A DNA stretch of 64,000 nt from Clostridia bacterium. GTDB lineage: Bacteria > Bacillota > Clostridia > Christensenellales > Borkfalkiaceae. The stretch is from positions 1 to 64,000 of the forward strand of contig JAGHJS010000013.1 of the NCBI GenBank assembly GCA_017886545.1, read 5' to 3'. Below the pieces are notes generated by a model. It was not told the origin of the DNA. It saw nothing but the letters and a program-made list of their open reading frames with translations, and did not search any database. Numbering within the stretch: the first letter of the stretch is position 1; each line of letters starts with the position of its first letter. This document shows, in pieces, positions 25,167-34,800 of the stretch. A program made the position numbers and the translations under genes.

Positions 25167-27680
25167 TCACAAATTTTCTCTGATCCGGCAAAGTACCGCC
25201 CCTTTCGCACCCCGCCCCCGCCGCTCGCCGGGGCAGGCGGCGTACAACTCCTTTAAAAAGCGCAGGGTGTTGCCCGCCGAGCGCTGCACCTCGGCGCGGG
25301 TGATGCCGCCCCGCCCGTTCAGCCGCCGCAGAAGGGTGCCGTCGGAAATGTATTTCTTGCGCAGGTGCCCGCGGTTGCCGGGCATGAGCACGTCGACCTG
25401 CGCGCGGACGCGGTACGCGTTGTCCTTTACGCCCGCAAAATGCGGGCTTTCGGCGCGGCGCATCCACCAGTCGGTGATGACGAGGTGCGTATACCCCCAG
25501 TCGCCGCGCAGGATATCGGTGACCAGCCCGAAATGGTAGTGCGCCCATTCGCCGTTGACCTTGTTGTACGAGGTCATCACACACAGCGGGTCGCCCTCTT
25601 CGACGCAGATCTCGAACCCGCGCAGGTAAATTTCGCGCAGGGCGCGCGCGGACACGCGGCTGTCGTTTTTGTTGCGCCGCCGCTCCTGGTTGTTGCACGC
25701 AAAGTGTTTGGGGCAGGCGGCGCGCCCGCGGCTCTGCACCCCCTGCACGGCGGCGGCAGCCATCCTGCCCGTGAGCAGCGGATCCTCCGAAAAGTATTCG
25801 AAATTCCTGCCGCACAGCGGGTCGCGGTGGATGTTCATGCCGGGGCCGAGCCACACGTCTACGCCGTAGTGCGCCGCCTCCTCGCCGAGTTTTGCAAACA
25901 GCGAACGCACCAGCGGCGTATTCCAGCTGCACGCGAGCGCGGTGCCGCAGGGCAGGAGCGCGCAATAGCGGTTGAGCCGCAGCCCCGCAGGCCCGTCCGC
26001 CGTTACCGCGGCGGGAACGCCCCGCGCCGCGAGGGCGGGCACGACCCCGCCGAACGCGCCCGCGTTGCCCGAAACGCCCTGCGGTGCGTTCATGCACCCG
26101 AACCCGCGGGTGAGCGCCTCCAGCTCGCCGTCCGTGAGCTGCGCCAAAAATTCCTCCGCGGATACCCGCCCTTCCGCATAGTCGGCAAAGGAATGCCCGC
26201 GCTGCCCCGTCTGCGCGATCTCCGCAGGCAGCTGCGCCAGGATGCGCGCCTTTTCGTCGTACCCGCCCGTCGGCACATCCTCCCGAACGGGAACGACCGC
26301 TCCGTCCTTTTCGCGCGCGCACAGACGGAGGAAGGGCGTTGCAAGCGGACAGGCGCCGCTCGTCTGCGCGAGCACGCGCGGCGCCGCAAGCGTATACGTT
26401 CCCGCAAGGCGATCCGCGCGCACGCTGTTCCCCGCATAAAAACGGTATTCGCCCGCTTCCAGCACCCAGGCGTTCCGCGCGACGGCGCCCGTATCGTCAA
26501 AACTCGCAAAGTCGCGCGCACGGAAGCGGAGCAGCAGCTCTTCCTCCTCCCCCGCCGCAAGCTCCCGCGTTTTGGCAAAGGCGACGAGCACGCGCGCGGG
26601 CTTGCCGAGCACGCCCTGCGGCGGCGCACAGTACAGCTGTACGACCTCTTTCCCCGCGCGCCCGCCGATGTTTTTTACATGCACCTCCGCTTCAAACGCG
26701 TCCCCGTGTGCCGAAAACGCGCATACGTCCAGCGAAAACGCGGTATAGCTCAGCCCGAACCCGAAGGGATACAGCACCTTCTCTTTGGCGAACGTTTCAA
26801 AATAGCGGTACCCGACGAAGATGTCCTCGGCGTATTCGCTGTACGCCTTCCCGCCGAAATGCTGTGCGGAAGGATAGTCTGTATACGCCGCCGCGACGGT
26901 ATCCGCCAGCTTCCCGCAGGGGGAAACTTCGCCCGTGAGCATGTCGAACAGCGCGCCGCCCGCCTCCATGCCGCCGAAAAAGGCGAAGGCGACCGCGGCG
27001 ATCTTTTCGCCGAAGGGCTGCAAAAAGGAGAGATCCTGCACCCCGCCGCAGTCGAAGAGGACGACCGTCTTTGCAAACGCCGCCGTGACGGCGCAAAGCA
27101 TCTGCACCTCTTCCGCGGTGGGCAGATAGCCGCCCGGGGCGTTGAAACTGTCGTCGTCCTCGCCCGCCGCGCGCCCGATGAGCACGAGCGCGACGTCGCT
27201 GCGGGCGGCAGCCGCGCGCGCAAGCTCTGCCCCGACGGGCATTTCGCGGTAGCTGTGCGGGCGGTGCCCCCAGAACCCGTCGTCGGGCGCATTCTTTTTA
27301 TCGGCGCGCCATTGCAGATATGCGCGCTCCGTTTCGCGGTCCAGGCGGATGCGCCCCGCCCGTTCCGCCCCTTTCGCGCCGTCGATAAAGGTCACGGTAT
27401 AGGGCGGTTTGACGTCGCCGCCGCTGCCGTAGCCGACGTAAAAGCCGTCGTAAAAACACCTGCCGAACAGGCTCACGCGCGTGCCGCGGGCGAACGGCAG
27501 AACGCCGTCGTTTTTAAGCAGGACGACGCCCTCCGCGGCGGCCTGCCGCGCCAGTGCGGAAAGCCCCTCGGTAATATACGGCTCGCCGCTCGGCTCCGTC
27601 TGCGGCTGCGAAAGATCGGTGCCCATCGCCCCGGCGACCACTTTGTTGATCAGTTTGTATACGCTCTTTTTCAGCCCCAT
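25167..27680 (-). CDS. GH3 beta-glucosidase with permuted domain order
   Basis: N-terminal LARQAAAEGVVLLKNDGVLPF and PFGFGLSYTAFSLD precede catalytic TADGPAGLRLNRY...VDVWLGPGMNIHRDPLCGRNFEYFSEDPLLTG...CPKHFACNNQE...LVITDWW. Confidence 0.9.
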   Translation of the reverse strand: MGLKKSVYKLINKVVAGAMGTDLSQPQTEPSGEPYITEGLSALARQAAAEGVVLLKNDGVLPFARGTRVSLFGRCFYDGFYVGYGSGGDVKPPYTVTFIDGAKGAERAGRIRLDRETERAYLQWRADKKNAPDDGFWGHRPHSYREMPVGAELARAAAARSDVALVLIGRAAGEDDDSFNAPGGYLPTAEEVQMLCAVTAAFAKTVVLFDCGGVQDLSFLQPFGEKIAAVAFAFFGGMEAGGALFDMLTGEVSPCGKLADTVAAAYTDYPSAQHFGGKAYSEYAEDIFVGYRYFETFAKEKVLYPFGFGLSYTAFSLDVCAFSAHGDAFEAEVHVKNIGGRAGKEVVQLYCAPPQGVLGKPARVLVAFAKTRELAAGEEEELLLRFRARDFASFDDTGAVARNAWVLEAGEYRFYAGNSVRADRLAGTYTLAAPRVLAQTSGACPLATPFLRLCAREKDGAVVPVREDVPTGGYDEKARILAQLPAEIAQTGQRGHSFADYAEGRVSAEEFLAQLTDGELEALTRGFGCMNAPQGVSGNAGAFGGVVPALAARGVPAAVTADGPAGLRLNRYCALLPCGTALACSWNTPLVRSLFAKLGEEAAHYGVDVWLGPGMNIHRDPLCGRNFEYFSEDPLLTGRMAAAAVQGVQSRGRAACPKHFACNNQERRRNKNDSRVSARALREIYLRGFEICVEEGDPLCVMTSYNKVNGEWAHYHFGLVTDILRGDWGYTHLVITDWWMRRAESPHFAGVKDNAYRVRAQVDVLMPGNRGHLRKKYISDGTLLRRLNGRGGITRAEVQRSAGNTLRFLKELYAACPGERRGRGAKGAVLCRIRENL

Positions 27681-27917
27681 TTTTCCGCCCCTGCTTGAAT
27701 GCCGTCCGTACGGTCTGCCGACGGTCAAAAAAGACTGCAACATCGTACAGCCCTTACCGCGTATAGTATACCACGTTTTCGGGCGGCTGTCTACACTTCG
27801 TCGAAAGTTGACAAACGGGCGCGGATACGGTATACTCATGGCGGAACTTTTTTTAATGATTTTTCCGATTTCCCCAACAAAACGGGCGGGAAAATTGTTA
27901 TACAGATACGGAGAGGT

Positions 27918-28445
27918 ATGGAACGGGAGAAACTCGAACGGAAGATCGCCTCGCTCAAAGCGGGCGATGCGCGGGCATTCGACTATGTGTACGAACACAC
28001 GCACAAGCCCGTGTACTTTGCGATCTTATACGTCGTAAAAAACAAAGCGGACGCGGAGGACCTGCTGCAGGAGACGTTCGTGCGCGCCCTGCGCTCGCTC
28101 GGCAGCTACGAGGCTGGCTCGAACTTCACGGGCTGGCTGGTGCGCATCGGGAAGAACCTGGCGCTCAACCACCTTTCCCGCGCGCGGCGCGAAGTGGCGA
28201 CGGACTTTTCCGAACAGGCGTGGAAGTACGGCACGCACGAGCACGAGCTGCCCTACATCTTCGACCTTGCGGCAAAGGTGCTCGCCGAGGACGAATACGA
28301 AATCCTCATGCTCTGCCAGACGGCGGGTTATAAGCGGCGCGAAGTCGCCGCGATGCTGAACATCCCCATCGGCACGGTGACGTGGAAGAACAACGAGGCG
28401 CTGAAAAAGCTGCGCAAAATTCTGGAACAGGAGGGCGACGCATGA
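27918..28445 (+). CDS. ECF-type RNA polymerase sigma factor
   Basis: NKADAEDLLQETFVRALRSLGSY...GYKRREVAAMLNIPIGTVTWKNNEALKKLRK. Confidence 0.9.
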   Translation: MEREKLERKIASLKAGDARAFDYVYEHTHKPVYFAILYVVKNKADAEDLLQETFVRALRSLGSYEAGSNFTGWLVRIGKNLALNHLSRARREVATDFSEQAWKYGTHEHELPYIFDLAAKVLAEDEYEILMLCQTAGYKRREVAAMLNIPIGTVTWKNNEALKKLRKILEQEGDA

Positions 28446-29521
28446 AAGACATAAAAAAGATGCTGAAAACGCAGGCAAAAGACGCGCTGCCCGATGCTTC
28501 CGTAAAAGAGCGGGTGCGCGCCGAGCTCGGCTACACGCAGGACACGGCGCAGGAAGCCGCCTACGCGCACGGCGGCACGCGCGCGGTGAACAAAAAGGGG
28601 CTGTATTCCCTGCTCGCCGCGGTGTTGGCGCTCGTCATCGCGCTGTGCGTGCTGCTGCCCGTACTGCTCACGGGGGGCGGCGGCACGACCGTGCTTCCCC
28701 CTGCCCTTTCCGCCGCGGGCGACTTTTACGCGTACAGCGCGGCGTCGGCGGGCGCGCTGCTTTCGCAGGGCGCGGCGCAGGCGGGCACGGCTTCGCTGCG
28801 GCGGACGCTCACGGCGGAGGAGCAGGATCGGATACGGCAGGCGACGGACGAATACCTGCGCCTTGCCGAAGGGCTTCTGGCGGAAGATTCGATCACGCAC
28901 GAGGCGGTCGCCGTTCCCGAAGAATACGCGCAGTACCGCTATGCGATGACCATAACGGCGCACGGGCTGGCGGGGGATACGGTCACCTACACCATGTATT
29001 ACAGCGAGGCGCTCTCCTCCGAGGAGACGGAAGAGAACGAGAGCGAGCGCGCGTACGACATTACGGGCGTACTCGTAACGGAGAGCGGCGCGTACCCCGT
29101 GCGCGGGGGCAGGCTTTCCGAAGAGGAAAACGAAGGCGGCGAAACGGAGAGCGAGAGCGAACTGTGGTTCGAGGCGTACACGGGCGAAAACTCGTACATC
29201 CGCATCGAACAGGAGGCGGAAGAAGAGAGCGAAGGCAGCGAAACGGAGACCGAACGCACGCACCGCCTGTTCGTGTACGAAAACGGCACGCTGACCGAGA
29301 GCACGACCATCGACTACGAGGAAGAGAACGGCGAAGCGGAGATCGCCCTGACCATCCTGCGCGGCGGGCAGCGCGACACGCTGGAATTCCGCCGCGAAAC
29401 GCGCGGCGGCACGGAAGTGCTGTTTGTGGAGGCAGACATCGGCGGATTGCAGGCGCAGATGCGCGTCTACCCCGAAGAGGACGGGTACCGCTACGAATTT
29501 ATGGAAGAGGACGACGATTGA
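28442..29521 (+). CDS. Membrane-anchored putative anti-sigma factor with extracytoplasmic sensor-like domain
   Basis: ATGA overlap with sigma gene; single TM YSLLAAVLALVIALCVLLPVLL; C-terminal domain shared with 30622-31593. Confidence 0.7.
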   Translation: MKDIKKMLKTQAKDALPDASVKERVRAELGYTQDTAQEAAYAHGGTRAVNKKGLYSLLAAVLALVIALCVLLPVLLTGGGGTTVLPPALSAAGDFYAYSAASAGALLSQGAAQAGTASLRRTLTAEEQDRIRQATDEYLRLAEGLLAEDSITHEAVAVPEEYAQYRYAMTITAHGLAGDTVTYTMYYSEALSSEETEENESERAYDITGVLVTESGAYPVRGGRLSEEENEGGETESESELWFEAYTGENSYIRIEQEAEEESEGSETETERTHRLFVYENGTLTESTTIDYEEENGEAEIALTILRGGQRDTLEFRRETRGGTEVLFVEADIGGLQAQMRVYPEEDGYRYEFMEEDDD

Positions 29522-29808
29522 AGCCCCCCGCGTTTTTGAACGGGCGGAAAACGCCGAAGAGCAGACGACGCCGCGAACGGCAGACGCGCCGGGCGTGCGC
29601 ACAAGACAGACGCGAACGGCAAGCATACACATCGCATGCGGCAGACAGGCACGCAAGACAGACGCGAACAGCAGACACGCAAGGCGCGGCAAGTGCGCAA
29701 GGCTGACAAAAAAAGATACAGACGGCAGGCGCGCAGGGTAACCGTGGAAAACAGCTGCGGGCGGCGGAGAAGATCTCCGCCGCCCGCTTTTTGTTCGCTG
29801 CCGCTTTT

Positions 29809-30366
29809 TTATTGTACGAGCCGATCCTGCCGCCCGATCTGCTCCGCCAACAGCGCGTCGCGCTTTTTGCGCCTGCAATAGATCACGAGCAGCACGACCG
29901 CCACCGCCGCCAGCGCTGCGGCGATGAAGGCGACCGCCGCTTTGAGCTGTATCATCAGCGTATCCGCCCTATGATAGCTTTCCAGCGTTACGATCGGCGT
30001 CTCCTCCGTCCGCAGGGCATACACCTCGACGCCGCCCGTATAGCCGCTTTCAAGAAAGAAAAATATCTCGTTTTGCGGCAGACGGAAATAAATGACGTCG
30101 CCCGCCCGTAAGCGCTCCATCGCGTCTCTGTCAACGACCGCCGTATTTTTCACGGTCAGCGTAAAGGAAAATTCCTGCACGCCGACCGAGCAGCTCTCCG
30201 AATAGAACACGACCTCCGTCACCGTTGCCGTGAACTCTGTCGTGTCCTCTTCCCGCATGCGGAACGGGTATACCGCGAGCACGATGAACACCGCCATCCC
30301 GCACAGGCACACAACCGCCCACCCGACGAAGCTCTTTTTCGCCGGTATGTATTTCGGTACTTCCAT
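29809..30366 (-). CDS. Two-TM hypothetical membrane protein
   Basis: 185 aa, N-terminal and C-terminal hydrophobic segments. Confidence 0.65.
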   Translation of the reverse strand: MEVPKYIPAKKSFVGWAVVCLCGMAVFIVLAVYPFRMREEDTTEFTATVTEVVFYSESCSVGVQEFSFTLTVKNTAVVDRDAMERLRAGDVIYFRLPQNEIFFFLESGYTGGVEVYALRTEETPIVTLESYHRADTLMIQLKAAVAFIAAALAAVAVVLLVIYCRRKKRDALLAEQIGRQDRLVQ

Positions 30367-30621
30367 ATGTCTCTCCGTAAAACACCGCCCTTATGGTTTT
30401 ACGCATCCTATTGTAGCACACCCGTGCAGCGCTGTCAATGCCGCCCGCGTTTTCCCCTGCACTTTTCTGTTTTAAGCCCGCGGCGGGCAAACAGCGGGAC
30501 AAAGCGGCGGGGCAAAGCGGCGCGCAAAAAAAATTTTAAAAAATTTTCCGATTCCACCAACAATCTGCGTATCCCGCCTGTTATAAAAGTGCAAAACAAA
30601 TTCCGAAAGGAGGAAAACACA

Positions 30622-31593
30622 ATGAAAAAGATCATAGCAGGCACTTTGTTGGCGGCGGCGTTGGGGCTTAGCGTAGTCGGGTTCGCAGGCTGCGACCCCG
30701 CGGGCACGGGGAGCGCGGACGGCGACAAGTTCGGCAGCTTTACGAGCACGGAACAGGTCTACGGCTTTTCGGCGGCATCGGCGGCGACGGTCATCTCCGC
30801 CATGAACGGCGGACAGGCGGCGGGCATCGCCAGGGCGAAAAACATCGCCGTATCCCCCGCCGCGGAGGTGACGGACGAGGCGACGATCGACGAGCTGAAC
30901 GGCTACATGATGCTGGTGGAAAGCCTGCTCTCGGACGGGGCGTTCGGCTTTACCGAAAGCGCTTCGGACGTGGACGGGTACGCGAAAATGATGCGCGTGA
31001 CCTACCGCGACCTGACAAACAACACGGTTGCGTACACGATGTATTACAATGAAACGATCGTCGAAGAAGAGACGGAGTACGACGACGGCGAGGAAGAGGT
31101 CGAAACGACCAGCCGCATCGACGGCATCCTCCGCGTCGACGGCACCGACTACCCGATGCAGGGCGTGGCGGAAAGCTCTGCCGAAGGCGACGAAACGGAG
31201 AGCGAACACAGCCTGACCGTGACCCTCGGCGAACGTTCGTCCCTGCGCGTAGAACAGTCCGTCGAGCAGGAGCGGGGCGAAAACGAGCAGGAGTACGCCT
31301 ACTCGCTGTATGAAAACGGCACGCTGACCGAGCGCAGCCTGTTCGAATACGAACAGGAGGACGACGAAACGGAGATACGCCTCGAACAGCGCGTGCGCGG
31401 CGAGGACGGCAGCTATACCACGCAGGTGTTCTACTTCGACAAAGAGACCGAGCGCGGGCAGGAGCTGATCCGCATCCGCGTCGGCGACCGCAGTGCGGCG
31501 GCAACGTACAGGGTAAGCATTCAGGCGAACGACGACGGCACGACCTCTTACGTCTACTCGTATGCGGGCGGCTCGTACGAATGCCGCAGATAA
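30622..31593 (+). CDS. Lipoprotein homologous to the anti-sigma extracytoplasmic domain
   Basis: MKKIIAGTLLAAALGLSVVGFAGC lipobox; TNNTVAYTMYYNETIVEEETE parallels GDTVTYTMYYSEALSSEETE; RBS aaaggagg. Confidence 0.75.
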   Translation: MKKIIAGTLLAAALGLSVVGFAGCDPAGTGSADGDKFGSFTSTEQVYGFSAASAATVISAMNGGQAAGIARAKNIAVSPAAEVTDEATIDELNGYMMLVESLLSDGAFGFTESASDVDGYAKMMRVTYRDLTNNTVAYTMYYNETIVEEETEYDDGEEEVETTSRIDGILRVDGTDYPMQGVAESSAEGDETESEHSLTVTLGERSSLRVEQSVEQERGENEQEYAYSLYENGTLTERSLFEYEQEDDETEIRLEQRVRGEDGSYTTQVFYFDKETERGQELIRIRVGDRSAAATYRVSIQANDDGTTSYVYSYAGGSYECRR

Positions 31594-31664
31594 ACGCCAG
31601 GACGGCATAAAAAGCGACCGCCCCGCGCATCGAAAGATGCGCGGGGCGGCCTTCCCTTTTCCGC

Positions 31665-31805
31665 GGCGGACGCGCGTTCGGCGGCGCGCCAAAACGATGA
31701 AAACGCAACAGGGCGGACGCGCGTTCGGCGGCGCGCCAAAACGATGAAAACGCAACGCGGCGGACGCGCGTTCGGCGGCGCGCCAAAACGATGAAAACGC
31801 AACGC
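31665..31805. repeat. Three tandem copies of a 47-bp unit
   Basis: GGCGGACGCGCGTTCGGCGGCGCGCCAAAACGATGAAAACGCAAC(A/G)(G/C) repeated from 31665, 31712 and 31759. Confidence 0.85.
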
Positions 31806-31845
31806 GGCGCGGCTGCTAAGCAGCCGCGCCGCGCCTTGTTTTTTT
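31803..31845. terminator. Intrinsic terminator
   Basis: GCGGCGCGGCTGCTAAGCAGCCGCGCCGCG then ccttgtttttt. Confidence 0.65.
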
Positions 31846-31887
31846 CTGCCGTTCCGCTTACGAAGGGCAGCGCCCTGCGGTCATGGC

Positions 31888-34800
31888 TCAGTCTTCGCTG
31901 CCGTCATGCTCCGCCTGCCTTGCCGCCTCTTCGGCGAGGCGCTGCTTTCTGCGTTCGCGGCGCTGTTCCCTGCGGCGTTCCTTCGCCGCCGCGGCGTCCT
32001 TTTTGATCTGATCGATGGAAAGGTCGACCATCGTATACGCCGTTTCAAGATCCGCTTCTTCGCGCAGGACAAGTTCGGTCGCGCGCACTTTCAGTTTCGC
32101 CTGCGTCGCCGCCCCGCGGCGGAAGTCTTTCAGCATCTCGTTTTCAAGCACGAACAGCGCGACGGGGTTGCCGCGGCGCACCGCAAGTTTGACGACCTGC
32201 TTGCTGCCGAGCTTGACGCAGACGCCGCTGCTGAGCTTGGCTTCGGACGTGCCTTCTTTGCCGAGCGCATACTCCTTGACCTTGTTGAACAGTTCGCGCT
32301 GCTCATCGGACAGTTCGACGTACGCCTCCGCAAACGAACGCACGTTTGCCGCGATGACGACCTGCTCTTTGTCGTCGTCATCCGCCGCGAGCTCTTCCTC
32401 GGCTTCGGGTTTTTCCGCTTCGGCGCTCTCTTCCGTTTCGCTCCCCTCTTCGGCAGCTTCTTCCGCCGCTTCGGGCTTCGCCTCTTCGGCGGGCTTTTCT
32501 TCGGCTGCCGCTTCCGCTGCGGGTTCTGCCGCGACGGCTACCGCCGCCTTGCGGTTTTTGAGGATCACGACGATGCTTGCCGCGATCAGCACCACCAGCA
32601 CAATGGCGAGCAGGACGTATACGCCCGTCATCGACGGCGTATTCTGCGCCGCCGCATCGACGGAGGCGACCTGCGCACGGAAGGTCGAAACCGCCGTGGA
32701 GACGTCCGTCGTCGACGTGGCATTGTCGATCGCCGTCAGCGCCTGATTGTAATATTTAAGAATGAGCTGCGCGTTCGCTTCGCTGTACGCCTGCGTGAGC
32801 CTGCCGTACAGGTCGCCGTCCTCTGTTTCGAGGGTGACCGCCAGCATCACCACGCCGCTCTCCGCCTCGTCCGTCGTCGTGCCGAGGAGGGTATCGAGGT
32901 AGGCGTTCAGCCAGACTTCGAGGTCTGCGACCGCGTTGGTCTTGGTCTCTTCGATGTCGACCGCAACGCCGAGGTTGCTGCCGATCTCATCGACCGCGCC
33001 CTGCACGCTTTCGAGCGAATCCACGACGCTGCCGATCTGCGCGGCAAGGTCATTGCCCTCGCCCGTGCCGAGCGAGCCGATCGCCGCGGCGATCTGATCG
33101 ATTGCGGCAAGCGCGTCGGTAATGTCCGTCGCAAGCCCGCCGTTCGCTTCGAGCAGCGCGCCCGTCAGGTCGTCGAGGTCGTCCAGTGCCGTATCCAGCG
33201 CAGCGGTGATATCCGCAAGCGCGCCGTTGTTGTTCGTGCCGAGCAGCGCATTCTGCACCGCCGTGACGGCGCTTTCAATCGTGCTGTTGCCGCTTTGGAT
33301 CGCTTCGAGCAGGGCAAACAGACCGCTTGCCGACGTATCGCCGCTCGTAGCCGAGCCGATCGCGCTTACCACGCCGTCGAGTTCCTTCTTGATCGCCGCA
33401 AGCCCGTCCGAGCCGTCGCCGAGCATGCCTTCCAACTGGTCGACATAGCCCGCGATCTCTTCAAGATCAGCCGAATAATTCGGCATTGCATCGATGATCG
33501 CTTTCTGTACTGCGCTAAGTTCTGTTTTAAGATCTGAGACCGCAGCGCCGATGCTCGTGCCGCCTTCGCCGCCCGTCGAACCCATGATCGCATCCTGCGC
33601 CGCCGTGATGGCACTGTCGATACGGTCATACAGGCTGCCTGCGCCGTCGCCGAGCGCCGTTTCAATGCCGGCAAGCGTTTCCGCATAGTCCGCGACGGTC
33701 TGCTGCCATGCGGCAAGCGTCTGGTTCATCGTCGCAAGGGCATCTGTAACTGCCGAATTGACGTCGCCGACCGCGCTGAGCACTTCGGAAAGGTTCACGC
33801 CGTCTGCGTCCTCTTCGGTCACGCCCATGATCGCGTTCTGCGCGTTGGTGATCGCTGTAAGCACGCCGTTAAATTTGCCGCCGATGTCCAGTTCGGTCAG
33901 CCCTTGAACCGCCGCAGCAACCTGCGTAAGCGTGCCGTTTTCGCCAATGAGCGCTTCGCGCAGGTCGTCGACCAACGTAGCCGTGTTGTCGTTGATCTCC
34001 GTGATCGCCTCGCCGATGCTCGTGCCGCCTTCGCCGCCCGTCGACCCCGTGATCGCATCCTGCGCCGCGGTGATCGCACCCAAAACCTCGTCAAAATCTC
34101 CGGCAAGCTCTTCACTCACGTTGAAATCGTCGATCGCTTTCTTGATGGCTTCAAGCTCGGTTTCGGTGTTGGTCAGCGCGTCCTTGATCTCTTTCAGCGC
34201 CTGGTTGATCGTATTTGTCAGGGACTCCTGCAAGCTCGACAGCGACGTAGACCCTTCTTCTCCGTTGACGATCGCATTCTGCGCATCCGAGATCGCCGTC
34301 TGCACCTTGTCGAACAGTTCGGCAAACGCACCCTGCGTGCCCGATTCGGTATCGCCGAACAGCCCGTCGCTCATCGCTTCAAGCGCCTCGGCAAGGTCTG
34401 CAAGCTGCTGCGTCTGACCCGAAATTTCGGTGCGCAGGCTGCGGATCGCTTCGATTTCCGCCAACGCGTTTGCGACGTAGAAGTCGATCTCGCTTGCGCT
34501 CGTCGCGTTGTAGATCGCGGAGTAGGTCGCGGTCGGCAGTACGACGCTTTCATCGACGTCAGCCGTCTCCTCGTCGTCCGCCGCTGCCGTCTGCAGATCG
34601 CCGATCATGTCAAGTTTGTACGTATCCAGCGCTTCGACATATGCGTCGACCATGTTCATCGCCGCAAGGCGCGCCTCCGCAACGGCAAGCTGCGTCATCG
34701 CGCTGTCGATCGCATTGAACGCGGCGAGGATATCCGCCGCCTGTTGTGCGGTGTACACGGGCTCTTCGCCTTCGGCGGTCGCCGCCTCGTCTGCCAGCGC

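Noticed and set aside
31665-31805. Possible CRISPR array
   Set aside because: The 47-bp unit is contiguous tandem repetition with no unique spacers and no cas genes nearby.
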